NCBI GenBank assembly: GCA_963734665.1
Contig: CAVTIR010000006.1
Span: 124,001-188,000 of the forward strand
DNA: 64,000 bases
Direction of reading: 5' to 3'
Source of the DNA: Trebonia sp963734665
Lineage (GTDB): Bacteria; Actinomycetota; Actinomycetes; Streptosporangiales; Streptosporangiaceae
The translations under genes were made by a program, and so were the position numbers. The notes under the pieces were generated by a model. It had not been told where the DNA came from. It did not search any database and was given only the letters and a program-made list of their open reading frames with translations. Of this stretch, positions 17,412 through 26,478 are shown piece by piece; position 1 is the stretch's first letter, and each line of letters opens with the position of its first letter.

Positions 17412-17778
17412 ACCTGAGCGCGAGCGCGGGAAACCAGCGCGAGCCGAAGGGCGCGCCCCCGTACCGCCGGGAAAACCCGACAAACTCGAACGTCCCGAAC
17501 GGATTCCGGCTTTCTCTTTTACCTGCTATTTACACCTTTTAATGTTAACTAATCCGATTCGCCAATTTTCCACCATCACATGTTTCCGGAACGCTCCGCC
17601 GCGATTTGCCTGAATTGTGCGGCGGGCGCTGCCCAATTCGGCAGGTTTTGCGAGACACGTCCGCCGCGTCCGCGAATTACCGTCACAGTAACGGCGTGGC
17701 GGCCAGAGGAAGCCGAATCCGTTCGGGAGAATGGGTTTTGATCATTTTCCAACGGACTTTTTCAGGGGTGGAATCGCC
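17412..17778. other. 367-bp intergenic region, AT-rich centre
   Basis: No gene seen. The stretch 17510-17580 is unusually AT-rich for this genome (runs such as TTTTAATGTTAACTAAT) and is a likely promoter or silencer-bound region for the secreted-protein gene. GGGGTGGA precedes that gene's start. Confidence 0.5.
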
Positions 17779-18504
17779 ATGCGCCGCAGGCTCATCGCAC
17801 TTGGCTGCTTGCTAACCGGGGCGCTCGGGTTCCTCGCGCTGCCACCTGCCGCCGCGCGGGCCGACAGCAGGCCGCAGATCTCCATCAGCGCCCCGGTGAC
17901 CAACAACCACTACGGGGCCCGCGTCAGGTTCACGGTCACCCTGGGCCCGACATTCGCGGACCGCAAGGTCACGCTCTACGCCTCGCCCTACGGCGAGCGG
18001 CGGCGGTTGGTGGCGACCGGCAAGGTCAACGCCGGGGGCAAGTGGTACCCGACCTACTCGATCACCAGGAAAACCACCTTTACCATCGTTTTCGCCGGCG
18101 ACGCGCACAACGGCCCCAACTCAGCGCACACCACCCTGAACGCCTACGCGCGGGTGGCGAACCGGATCACCGGCTACTTCAAGAAGACAAGGATCAGCGG
18201 CCGCACCTACGACGTGTTTCACGGCGGGGGCATGCTCACGCTGTACTCGACGGTGACGCCGAACAAGCACGGCCAGTGCCTCGAACCCGAGACCGACCAG
18301 TACGACTCGGGCACCGGCTGGAACGCCGACACCAAGTACGGCTGCGACACCCTCGACAGGGCGAGCCACGACACCGCCCCGTTCAGCCTCAACATGGCGG
18401 TCGGCGAGCGGTACCGGATCCGGGGCGACTACTTCCGCAGTTCCAGGGACCTTGCCAACCTGAACGAACAGGGCCCGTGGCTGTACTTCGTCGTCACGAA
18501 ATGA
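17779..18504 (+). CDS. Secreted protein of unknown function
   Basis: 241 residues. A clear Sec signal peptide covers residues 1-27 (basic MRRR, hydrophobic LIALGCLLTGALGFLAL, cleavage after AAARA). The mature part is beta-rich: residues ~35-110 look like one Ig-like/Big domain (ARVRFTVTLGPTF, TTFTIVFAGDAHNGPNS). A second beta domain holds two cysteines (GQCLEPETDQY, YGCDTLD) that may form a disulfide. The repeated theme of 'flow of forces on a chain' seen in Ig-like cell-wall proteins suggests an extracellular structural or binding role. The start at 17779 begins right at the signal peptide; an in-frame upstream start would add 16 residues. Its 3' end faces the kinase gene 9 bp away. Confidence 0.7.
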   Translation: MRRRLIALGCLLTGALGFLALPPAAARADSRPQISISAPVTNNHYGARVRFTVTLGPTFADRKVTLYASPYGERRRLVATGKVNAGGKWYPTYSITRKTTFTIVFAGDAHNGPNSAHTTLNAYARVANRITGYFKKTRISGRTYDVFHGGGMLTLYSTVTPNKHGQCLEPETDQYDSGTGWNADTKYGCDTLDRASHDTAPFSLNMAVGERYRIRGDYFRSSRDLANLNEQGPWLYFVVTK

Positions 18505-18513
18505 GGCATCCCG

Positions 18514-20082
18514 CTACAGGTGCCTGGCGACGAGGGAACGGAACGGCTCGGCCAGCCTGTTCATCAGGGCCTTGCGCCGGAGTGCCGGCAAGTTCCGCAG
18601 GATGTCCGCGACGGTGACCGGGGCCGCCTGGCCGAGCAGCTTCGCCCCTCGCTCGGCGTCCATCGCCATGATGAGCCCGGCGGCACTGGATGCCTCCATC
18701 TCAAGCAGCACGCCGGCGGCGGTCAGGTCGTCGGCCTGGCCGAGCACCCGGACCGCCCCGGTGGGCGTGGGGAGGGACAGTGCGGACGCCGCGGCGAGTG
18801 AGCTCATGTGGTCGATCAGCCGGCCAGCCCGTTCCGTCGTGACCATCTCAAGTACCTTCCTCGCCCGGGCGGGATCATCTGCGGCGATGCCGGTCAGCAG
18901 CTTTCCCGCAACCGGGTCCTCGCACCGGTTGATGATTTTGGCGGCCTGAGTCCCCCCGAGGGTAAGCAGGTCAGTGACGGCGCGGTCGGTGGGCCAGTCA
19001 CTGATGATCTTCGCCGCGTCGAGGGCGGGCATTCCGTGCAGCGGGGTGTGGCGGAGCGTCGCGCGGACCGGCTGGGTGAGCGCGGTGCGGCGCGGCTGCT
19101 CCTTGCGGGGCGGGTCCTGGGCCTCTCTCTGGGCGTGATTCTGGGCCGACAACTGCGCGGTGCGCGCACTCTGCGTGCTCGGCATGGCCCGCGTGCCTTG
19201 CGTGGCCCGTGTGGCTTGCGTGGGCCGCGTCGGCTGCCAGTTCGGCCGGGTGGCCTGGGCTCCGTCGGCGACCCGCCGCAGGACGGCGGCGACCGTGGCG
19301 GCGTCCGGCCGCTCCTCCGGGTGCTTGCGCAGCATCGTGAGCACGAGGGCGGCGACCTCGCCCCGGGTTCGCGGCTCGGCCAGGTTCTTGCTGAGGATGG
19401 CGGCGATCGTCGCGGGCAGGGTCTCGGCCCGGAAGGGTGACCGGCCCTCAAGGGCGTAGTAAAGCGTTACGCCGAGCGCCCACAGGTCTGTCGCCGGCCC
19501 CGCGTGATTGTCGGTGAACAGTTCGGGCGCCAGGAACTCGGGGGTGCCGATGACGTTGCTGTCCACGGTCAGCGCGTTCTTGCCGACGATCCGGGCGATG
19601 CCGAAGTCCACGAGGCGAACTGCCCCGTCGTCACCCAGCAGGATGTTCGCCGGCTTCACGTCGCGGTGGTACACGTCCCGTTCGTGGCACGCCATGAGGC
19701 CCTGGGTCACCGCGAGCCCGATGCCCGCGACCTTCCGCTCATCGAGCGGCCGCGGGTCCTTGATGATCACGTCGAGCGACCGGCCGCGGACGTAGGCCAT
19801 GACGATCCACGGGTCCTGGCCCGGGCCCTCGTAGATCAGGTCGTGGATGCTGACGATGGCCGGATGCTCGACTTTGGCCAGCGCGAGCGCCTCCCGGCGG
19901 ACCCGTTCCCTACGGATGTCCAGGTCCTCGCTGCCATCCCGTGCTGAGACGAGCTCCTTGGCCGCCACCGTGCGCTCAAGCCGCGTGTCGTAGGCCTTCC
20001 ACACGCTTCCCATGGCACCCTGGCCAAGCCGCTCCTCAAGCCGATAGCGGTCGTTCAGCACCCGCACTCGGCGCGGTGTCAC
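18514..20082 (-). CDS. Ser/Thr protein kinase with C-terminal MgtE-N/FliG-like repeats
   Basis: 522 residues. Residues ~10-265 are a complete bacterial Hanks-type kinase: glycine loop GQGAMGSVW, lysine in AAKEL, catalytic YHRDVKPANILL, DFG in VDFGIAR, and GTPEFLAPE. A Thr/Gln/Ala-rich linker (~280-345) follows. Residues ~355-520 form short helical repeats (DAAKIISDW, AAKIINRCED, GRLIDHMSS, AAGLIMAMD, GAKLLGQA) resembling MgtE-N/FliG middle repeats. No transmembrane helix or PASTA sensor is present. It starts with GTG overlapping the TGA of the DUF4407 gene (GTGA), so the two proteins are translationally coupled. It probably phosphorylates a partner in the adjoining GTPase system; that is inference. 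Confidence 0.88.
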   Translation of the reverse strand: MTPRRVRVLNDRYRLEERLGQGAMGSVWKAYDTRLERTVAAKELVSARDGSEDLDIRRERVRREALALAKVEHPAIVSIHDLIYEGPGQDPWIVMAYVRGRSLDVIIKDPRPLDERKVAGIGLAVTQGLMACHERDVYHRDVKPANILLGDDGAVRLVDFGIARIVGKNALTVDSNVIGTPEFLAPELFTDNHAGPATDLWALGVTLYYALEGRSPFRAETLPATIAAILSKNLAEPRTRGEVAALVLTMLRKHPEERPDAATVAAVLRRVADGAQATRPNWQPTRPTQATRATQGTRAMPSTQSARTAQLSAQNHAQREAQDPPRKEQPRRTALTQPVRATLRHTPLHGMPALDAAKIISDWPTDRAVTDLLTLGGTQAAKIINRCEDPVAGKLLTGIAADDPARARKVLEMVTTERAGRLIDHMSSLAAASALSLPTPTGAVRVLGQADDLTAAGVLLEMEASSAAGLIMAMDAERGAKLLGQAAPVTVADILRNLPALRRKALMNRLAEPFRSLVARHL

Positions 20083-21815
20083 TCGTCATCCCAGCTCAGG
20101 GGGATGCCACCGCCGTTGCCGTCCGCCCGGGCCGACACCGGGTCGTCGTCAAGGCCACTCGCCGCCTCAAGGGCCGGCAAGCCGGGCGCGTGGTAGGCGT
20201 CCTGGGGATCCAGGTCGTCGTCCGCCGGGTAGAGGTCATCGCCCATCTCGTCCGTGTACCCGTAGTCCAGCCTGGTCGGCGCCACGCTCTGGTCCTGCCT
20301 GGTCTGGGCCACGCGCGGGTCGACTGCCTCGTCCCGGTGCCGGTCCTCCCTGGCCAGCTCGTCCTGATCCTGCTGCGCCCAGTGGTTGCGCCATTCATTG
20401 GCACCGTGCCAGCGGTGCTCGGGGGCGGTACCCGCCTCGGGCGGACCGTAGCCAGTGCGGCCGCCGCGGCGGCCAGGGTGGCCGGGAGCCGGGTCCGCGA
20501 AGACCTCTGTCGGCGTTTCGTCCTCGGGGTCGTCCATCACCGTCGGCAGCCGCCTGGTGTGGTTCCAGATCGGGTCCGCCTGCGGGCCGGGGTCAAGCGG
20601 CATCATCGGGGCCGGCGCCGGTGCGTGGCCGGCCGGGGAGAAGCCGCCCTGCCGCAGCCGGGACCGGGTGCTGAAGAACTTCTCGTAGTCCCGCTTCTCT
20701 GCCTTCTTCGCCGCGCTGAGCGCGGCCTCGTACTGGCCGGGCTTCTGCAGCAGCTTCACGGTGACGGGCAGGCACTCGATGACGAGGAACAAGAGGAAGA
20801 GCAGGAACCGCGCGGCGGCGACCGTGAAGTTGCCGCTGCTCAGCTCGCTCAACGCCTCTAGCCGCATCAGGATGCCGTGCGCGGCCTGGTTCTGCGCGTA
20901 GAAGGAGGCCTGGAGCTGGTTCCTGCGCTGTACCGCCGTGTTGTACTCACCCTGCACCAGCGGCAGTTGGTTCTGCGCCTGCTGATACCGCTGCTGCTGG
21001 CTGGACTTGCTCGTCGAGCTGAGGAACTGGTCGCGCTGCTGAATCTCCGACTGGACCCGGCTGATCTGCCCCTGGTAGCTGGTCACTTCCCGTGACGCCT
21101 GCTGGTAGCTCGTGTAGCTGGCCTTCGCCGCCGGCCCGTCCCCCTTCTTCGGGCACTGCGCTCCGCCGTACAGCTGGCAGATGTAGGCGGTGTAGTACTG
21201 GTTCTTCAGCGTCGTCCAGTGGCTGAGCTCGGTCTGGAGCTGGGTCAGCTGATTGTTGTACGCCAGGAGCTCGGGGTCGGCGGCGGTGTTGCCCGTCTGG
21301 GCGCCCTTCGAGTTGATAACCGTCTCTAGCTGCTGGAGTTCGTTGTCATAGGTCGTTACCTGCTGGTTAACCTGGCTGCTCTGCTGATTGGAAAGGAAAG
21401 AACTATAGCTTTTCTGCTGCATTACGGCCATCTGCGCGTTGATCTCCGACTGGAAGATGCGCAGCACGAGCGGGGTGGAAATCAGTGTGCCGAGCAGGAT
21501 GGCGAGCAGCACCCGGGGCACCGCCATGGCGAACTTGCGGTTTCCCTCAAGGGGCATCGAGGTGATCAGCCAGCGGTCGATCCCCATGATCACCAGGCCC
21601 CAGAACACGGCGACGGGGATCGCGAGGATCCCGTTAATGCCGAGCGCGCTCGACAGGGCGAACCACATGGAGATCATGGCCATGCAACTGGTGATGAGGA
21701 TCGCCCAGCCAAGGCTCTCGAACCTCGTCCGCTCGCTCGGCACGTATCCGAGGATCTCCTCGTCCGCGCCGGACAGCGCGAGCACGAGTCTCCGCAATTG
21801 GTTAAACTTCCGCAT
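20079..21815 (-). CDS. DUF4407 membrane protein with coiled coil and acidic tail
   Basis: 578 residues. The opening motif ALSGADEEILGYVPSER is typical of DUF4407. Three membrane helices follow in the first ~130 residues (LGWAILITSCMAMISMW, ILAIPVAVFWGLVIMGIDRWL, PRVLLAILLGTLISTPLVL). Next is a long Gln/Ser-rich coiled-coil region (~135-310) with two cysteines (YICQLYGGAQCP), then a fourth helix (FLLFLLFLVIECLPV). The last ~190 residues are a disordered cytoplasmic tail rich in Asp, Pro and Arg. The family's function is unknown. The ATG at 21815 has GGAGGG just upstream and begins where the domain begins. Coupled to the kinase gene, whose product could phosphorylate the tail. Confidence 0.85.
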   Translation of the reverse strand: MRKFNQLRRLVLALSGADEEILGYVPSERTRFESLGWAILITSCMAMISMWFALSSALGINGILAIPVAVFWGLVIMGIDRWLITSMPLEGNRKFAMAVPRVLLAILLGTLISTPLVLRIFQSEINAQMAVMQQKSYSSFLSNQQSSQVNQQVTTYDNELQQLETVINSKGAQTGNTAADPELLAYNNQLTQLQTELSHWTTLKNQYYTAYICQLYGGAQCPKKGDGPAAKASYTSYQQASREVTSYQGQISRVQSEIQQRDQFLSSTSKSSQQQRYQQAQNQLPLVQGEYNTAVQRRNQLQASFYAQNQAAHGILMRLEALSELSSGNFTVAAARFLLFLLFLVIECLPVTVKLLQKPGQYEAALSAAKKAEKRDYEKFFSTRSRLRQGGFSPAGHAPAPAPMMPLDPGPQADPIWNHTRRLPTVMDDPEDETPTEVFADPAPGHPGRRGGRTGYGPPEAGTAPEHRWHGANEWRNHWAQQDQDELAREDRHRDEAVDPRVAQTRQDQSVAPTRLDYGYTDEMGDDLYPADDDLDPQDAYHAPGLPALEAASGLDDDPVSARADGNGGGIPLSWDDE

Positions 21816-22036
21816 TGTCCCTCCGGAAAAGAGGTTCGCTGGCTTCGGCGGTCCCAAGCTTAGGGAGCGGGGCCAAGATTCACCCCCGCAGTGCTGCGGG
21901 GTATCTAGTATGGCAGCGCGATAAAGATAGTCCATGTCGGCAGGCAACTGGCGCGGCGATTTGATTACATCAAAAACAGAATCGATTAAACGATTCACTA
22001 CACGTCAGATGACCGGTTCTGTGGGAAAGGCTGGCC
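21816..22036. promoter_or_regulatory. Divergent promoter region of the kinase/GTPase system
   Basis: 221 bp between divergently oriented start codons, locally AT-richer (around 21940-22010, with TTTGATTACATC and ATCGATTAAACGATT). The inverted-looking ATCGATTAAACGAT at 21981-21994 could be an operator. Both modules must be driven from here, which would allow coordinated expression. Promoter elements are inferred, not demonstrated. Confidence 0.5.
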
Positions 22037-23413
22037 ATGAGCGGGGCTGAAGACGAGGTTCACGACGCCCTTTCCGATGAGCTCGCGCGGCTTACCGGAA
22101 CCACCAGGTTCACCATCGCCGAATTCGGCGCGATCGGCGCGACGGTCTGGCGCGTCTACCGGGACGAGAACGGCACGCCTAAGGCGGAGCAGCCGAGGGT
22201 GCGGGCGTCGGCATTGAAGGACCCCGATACGTTCTACCGGGAAGTCGACCCCGCCTTCATCGTAAGGACGGCCATCAGCCTGCCCGATGAGCTGCTCGAC
22301 CTGCTGCCCGGCACGCGCCGCGTGCCCGTCTACGAGTGCCGGACCCCGCTCGTCGACCAGCTGCGCAAGGCGATCAGCGACAGCCCGCTTGTGCTCGGCT
22401 ACGAGCTCGCCGTCCTCAAGGAGGTGCCGGCCGGGCGGACCAACGCAGGACGGCTCATCCTCACCGGGCAATCGCTCTTCCCGCCGGGCGTGAAACAGGG
22501 CCACCGGACCGTCGTGCGGGTCCGCTGCGAGCCCACGGACGGCGATGGCACGATCTTCGCGGTCGTCACCCGCGAGCGGGCCCCGGACGTCCCCCCGAAC
22601 GCCCAGGCGCTTAGGCCTGTCCACATCCAGTCCGCAGTGGTCCCTTCCGACACCTATGACGTGACCGCGGTGCTGACGCGGCCCGGCCGCGTCCTCCTCC
22701 AGGGGCTGCCCGCTCCGCTCGACAAATTCTCCGGATCCTGGGACTCCCTCAGGCATCAGGTCCCCGACCGGCTTGCGGCGCCAGAACCGATCCACCTGGT
22801 ATGCCTCATCGAGGTCAGCGGCGGCGGCGACCGGCTTGAGCTCAGGATCGACCGGCTGTCGCAGCTCATCGACGAGGCAGCCAGCGGCGCCGGCCAGCTG
22901 AGCGTGTCGGTGGTCGCGTACGGACCGCACGCGGTCGCGTGGGCGGTGGACGAGCAGCCAGTCGCCATGCGCGCTTGGGCGGCATCGAGCGCCCGGGCCG
23001 AGCAGGAACTGCGCGCACTGGCCGGACAAAAGTCCGACGAGCGAGAATACCGGCGGGCGGCCCAGCTCGAGTGCGCCCTCGAGGCGGTGGGCAGGCACCT
23101 GTCGCACGAGGACGGCCGGCCAGTGATCGTGACTGCGGGCGGGCGGCCGCCGCACCCGCATGCGATGGACACGCGGACCACGATCATCCCGTGTCCCGAC
23201 CGGGTGAACTGGAAGTGGCAGCTCGACAGGATCGGGGCGCTCGGGGCTTCCTTCGGCGCGCTGCGCGACCAGGGCGCGCGCGGGGAGGTCTGGCGGTCGC
23301 TCGGCCAGGACGTCACGGCGACAGTGGACGATCCCGTCGACATGCAGGACTTCGCGACGCGCCTTGGCCTGCACGAGGCCGCGCAGACCGTACCGTTCCC
23401 TTTCGTGGACTAA
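22037..23413 (+). CDS. vWA-like protein of a GTPase/GAP1 system
   Basis: 458 residues. The first ~240 residues have no recognised domain. From ~250 the pattern HLVCLIEVSGGGDRLEL, LSVSVVAYGPHAV, a central helical stretch, and VIVTAGGRPPHPH resembles a von Willebrand factor A fold. The MIDAS-like site is degenerate: the usual DxSxS is replaced by EVSGG. vWA proteins are standard partners of AAA or GTPase modules in NTP-dependent conflict systems, where they act as binding or presentation subunits. It is the first gene of the rightward operon and its stop is 12 bp before the GTPase start. vWA identity is a structural inference. Confidence 0.6.
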   Translation: MSGAEDEVHDALSDELARLTGTTRFTIAEFGAIGATVWRVYRDENGTPKAEQPRVRASALKDPDTFYREVDPAFIVRTAISLPDELLDLLPGTRRVPVYECRTPLVDQLRKAISDSPLVLGYELAVLKEVPAGRTNAGRLILTGQSLFPPGVKQGHRTVVRVRCEPTDGDGTIFAVVTRERAPDVPPNAQALRPVHIQSAVVPSDTYDVTAVLTRPGRVLLQGLPAPLDKFSGSWDSLRHQVPDRLAAPEPIHLVCLIEVSGGGDRLELRIDRLSQLIDEAASGAGQLSVSVVAYGPHAVAWAVDEQPVAMRAWAASSARAEQELRALAGQKSDEREYRRAAQLECALEAVGRHLSHEDGRPVIVTAGGRPPHPHAMDTRTTIIPCPDRVNWKWQLDRIGALGASFGALRDQGARGEVWRSLGQDVTATVDDPVDMQDFATRLGLHEAAQTVPFPFVD

Positions 23414-23425
23414 TAGGAGTGCGAC

Positions 23426-24436
23426 GTGGTCAGCTTCGGGAAGAACAGCGCGAAGGCCAACACGAAAGCCAACGCGTCGGCCAGTGGGGCCACCATCCAC
23501 CGCGGCGAGCCGGGCATCGCCATGCTGGGCGCCACGGGAAGCGGCAAGTCGACGTTCCTCGGCGCGCTGCAGATCGCACTGCTCAAGCAGGACAAGCAGT
23601 GGCGGGTCTGGTGCCGTGACCCCGCCTCGCGCAGGGCGCTTGTCGATATGAACACCGCGCTGACGAGCGAGGGCAGGTTCCCGCTGACCACCATAGGAAT
23701 CGACATCTTCGACTGGATCCTCAGCGGAAGGATCGCGCGCACCGAGCGGAACGGGAGGTTCAGCGCCCCCCGGTCCGTTGAGGAGAACGTCGAGCTCACC
23801 CTCAAGCTGACCGACCCAAGCGGGGAGCTTTCCCGACCTGATCACGCCGACCTGCAGCCCAGGGAACAGCTTGTGGATCACGTCGTCAAGAGCCGGGGCA
23901 TCCTCTACATGTTCGACCCCGTCAGGGAGTTCAGCCGGGGCGACGCGTATGAGAAGACCTACAGCCTGCTGATGGACCTCATGGCGGCGGGGTCAAACGA
24001 TCCGGACTTCGACGGCCGCCTGCCGCATCACGTGGCCGTGTGCGTCACGAAGTTCGACGAGCCACGGGTCTTCAAGACCGCCGAGTCGCTCCGGATGCTG
24101 GTGTGGGACGAGCATGACCCCCTGGGCTTCCCGAAGGTCCATGAGAGCGACGCGCGCGCCCTGATGCACAGCCTCTGCAAGGTATCGCGCAACGGCACGG
24201 GCGAAGTCGTCCCGCATCTGCTTGAGCAGTACTTCCACCCGGAGCGGATCGGTTACTTCGTGACCTCGGCGGTGGGGTTCATGCTCAACAGGCGCACGCG
24301 CACGTTCGACATCCAGGACACAGAGAACGTCTACCGGATCGAATCCGGCGAGTCCGTCGTCAGGGGACCGGTCAACCCGGTCAACGTGGTTGAGCCGATT
24401 CTCTGGCTTGTCGAGCAGATGGCACTGGACGCGTAA
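23426..24436 (+). CDS. TRAFAC-type GTPase
   Basis: 336-residue P-loop NTPase. Walker A is GATGSGKST near residues 35-43. A G3-like segment is KLTDPSGELSR near 130, where the usual DxxG is DPSG. The G4 specificity motif is CVTKFDE near 212, matching T/NKxD of GTPases, and SAVG near 283 may be G5. This combination fits the TRAFAC-clade GTPases associated with GAP1 proteins. The first ~20 residues (Lys/Ala/Asn-rich) are likely disordered. The GTG start at 23426 has AGGAG seven bases upstream. It lies tightly between the vWA-like gene and the first GAP1-like gene (16-bp gap). It is expected to be the switch subunit of the system. Confidence 0.85.
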   Translation: MVSFGKNSAKANTKANASASGATIHRGEPGIAMLGATGSGKSTFLGALQIALLKQDKQWRVWCRDPASRRALVDMNTALTSEGRFPLTTIGIDIFDWILSGRIARTERNGRFSAPRSVEENVELTLKLTDPSGELSRPDHADLQPREQLVDHVVKSRGILYMFDPVREFSRGDAYEKTYSLLMDLMAAGSNDPDFDGRLPHHVAVCVTKFDEPRVFKTAESLRMLVWDEHDPLGFPKVHESDARALMHSLCKVSRNGTGEVVPHLLEQYFHPERIGYFVTSAVGFMLNRRTRTFDIQDTENVYRIESGESVVRGPVNPVNVVEPILWLVEQMALDA

Positions 24437-24452
24437 GGGCCGTGGACTCCCG

Positions 24453-26465
24453 GTGACCAACAGGACCATCTCGGTACGCGCCCAGTGGGCGCTGCACGGC
24501 AAGGTGCTCGACGATGAGGGCTACCAGGTCCTCGCGTGCAGCAACGGAGACCTGAACAAGGCGAACTTCGCCGACGCGCTCGGCAGGTTCACGCTTGGCC
24601 AGCTCGCGTCGCTGCCGCAGGTGTCGGTCAGCTACCTGATGCCCGCTACCCGCAGCCCGGGCGGCGGCTACCTGGCGCTCGCCATCCAGTGGTTCGCGGC
24701 GAACGGGCAGCGCTACGCCGACGGCGTCGGCCAGGTCGACAACCAGGGGCGGATCACCACATTCACCAGCTACTTCTGCGTACCCTACGCGTCGCTGGCA
24801 CCGCACGGCATCACCTACACGGACATGTACAAGGCGCTCAGCGCCGTCACGCTGCCGACCAGGGACGGGCCGCCCAAAGAGGTGCTCATCACCCCGACCA
24901 CGCAGCAGATCCCTGGTATCGATGCCCTGGCCAAACGGGTCGCACCGCTGCTGCTGATCGGCGAGACGGTCTGCGTGCTCGGCGCGGACGAGGCTAGCCT
25001 TGACGAGCGACTGCGGTTCATCGACACCGTCATGGGCCTGCTCCCCTACGGCTTCCGGGCCAAGATGGCCGCGGCGACCTGGACCCGGGCCACCCACCGC
25101 AACCACCGGTTCCGGCTCTTCTTCAGCAGCGAGCCACGGGCGAGCGAGAAGCCGGACCACATCGTGTACTGGGGCGAGCCGGAGCGGGTCAGAATTCCCG
25201 GCGGGGCGGCAGGGAGTTACTACGCCTGGCTGGACGACAAGATCACCCCGCTGGCCAGCCTCGCCCAGCTGAACGCCGAGCTGAGTTTCGGCGATTCGGC
25301 CGACCGCGAGGCGCTCGAACTAGTGGACGCGGTCCGGCTCTGGCGCAGGAAACGGCAGGGCCCAATGCCGCCAGACTCGCCGGACAAGCGCGACTCCGCG
25401 CAGCCCAGGCCCGCAACGACGGGAGCGGACGAGATCGCAAGGCTGCTGCGGGAGTGTGCCGCGGACGTGCGTGCCCCGAACCTATCCCGCCTGCGCCAGG
25501 ACCTGACCCTGCTGCAGGACCGGCTGGAGTCCGGCTGGGTCGATGACGACCACCGCGAGCGGTACCGGCTGCTGGTCACCAGGTGGGGCCTGCTCAGCCC
25601 CAACTCCCGGCTCGGCAAGTGGGAGGGAAAGCTCTACGAGACACTGCTCGCCCTGGCGTTCGGCAAGCCTGTCACCTATGAGGTCTTCTGCCAGGTCGAG
25701 AAGTGCTTGGATAATCCGCCCGACAAGTTCCTCTACAAGCCGCTGCTTGAGGCGATGGAGCGAGTCGGCCTCGCCGACACGCGGGCGAAGGTGATCGTCT
25801 ACTCGTCCCTGGACGAGAAGAAGCTGAACAAGTGGCTCGGTTCCAAGGACGCGGACGCGTACCGGCTGATCGGCGAGCTCGCGCACGGGGCCTGGCACAG
25901 GAAGCAGCACGGAGTGCTGTTCTGCGACATCACGCTCAGGTACCTGCGAGACAGGCAGGGACGGTATAGCGCCACCGAGATCCGGGGCGTTCTGTCCCGC
26001 AACGGGTACCTGGCGCAAGCGCTCCGTGAGGTTGGTACTGATCAATACCAGGTACGCGCGCTCACGGCGCTGCTCGCGGCGGCCTACCCCTGGGAGAAGT
26101 ACCCGCACGGCCTTAGCAACTCGGTCATCGCCGAGATCCTCGCGCGCACGCCGGACGCGCCGACGCCCGCGCTGCTGGCGGCCATCCTGCAGCAGATCCC
26201 GGAAACCGAGGCACCGAAAGCCTGGGGCGCGTATGTCTACGGCTCGATCACGCGGATGAATCTCACCAAGGCGGTTCACGGCGCGTTGTGGACCCGGCTG
26301 CCCGCGATCGAGACGGAGCGACAGCCGCAGCCGGCAGCTCTGGAGGCACCGCCCCCAGAGTTGCCGCAGTTGCCGCAGGAGCAGGAGACACAGCCATGGC
26401 CGGTGCTAGAACCGGCAGCGGAGCCATGGCTACCGCAGGAGCCGGGCAACCCGGACGCCCCATGA
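24453..26465 (+). CDS. GTPase-associated protein 1 (GAP1)-like protein A
   Basis: 670 residues. The N-terminal ~250 residues carry the pattern seen in GAP1-type proteins: QWALHGKVLDDEGYQVLACS, RFTLGQLASLPQVSVSYLMP, SYFCVPYASLAPHGITYTDMY, VCVLGADEASLDERLRFID, LLPYGFRAKMAAATWT and FRLFFSSEPR. The rest is helical (LRECAADVRAPNLSRLRQDL, YEVFCQVEKCLDNPPDKFLYKPLL) and ends in a Pro/Gln-rich tail. No enzyme motif is visible. The start is the GTG at 24453, 16 bp after the GTPase stop. It is paralogous to the next gene along the whole N-terminal region. Family assignment is from recognised pattern and context; a profile search should confirm. Confidence 0.72.
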   Translation: MTNRTISVRAQWALHGKVLDDEGYQVLACSNGDLNKANFADALGRFTLGQLASLPQVSVSYLMPATRSPGGGYLALAIQWFAANGQRYADGVGQVDNQGRITTFTSYFCVPYASLAPHGITYTDMYKALSAVTLPTRDGPPKEVLITPTTQQIPGIDALAKRVAPLLLIGETVCVLGADEASLDERLRFIDTVMGLLPYGFRAKMAAATWTRATHRNHRFRLFFSSEPRASEKPDHIVYWGEPERVRIPGGAAGSYYAWLDDKITPLASLAQLNAELSFGDSADREALELVDAVRLWRRKRQGPMPPDSPDKRDSAQPRPATTGADEIARLLRECAADVRAPNLSRLRQDLTLLQDRLESGWVDDDHRERYRLLVTRWGLLSPNSRLGKWEGKLYETLLALAFGKPVTYEVFCQVEKCLDNPPDKFLYKPLLEAMERVGLADTRAKVIVYSSLDEKKLNKWLGSKDADAYRLIGELAHGAWHRKQHGVLFCDITLRYLRDRQGRYSATEIRGVLSRNGYLAQALREVGTDQYQVRALTALLAAAYPWEKYPHGLSNSVIAEILARTPDAPTPALLAAILQQIPETEAPKAWGAYVYGSITRMNLTKAVHGALWTRLPAIETERQPQPAALEAPPPELPQLPQEQETQPWPVLEPAAEPWLPQEPGNPDAP

Positions 26466-26478
26466 CGAGGGCCAGACG

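Noticed and set aside
21998..23881. 627-codon minus-strand frame
   Set aside because: Antisense to the vWA-like and GTPase genes, which have motifs and ribosome sites.
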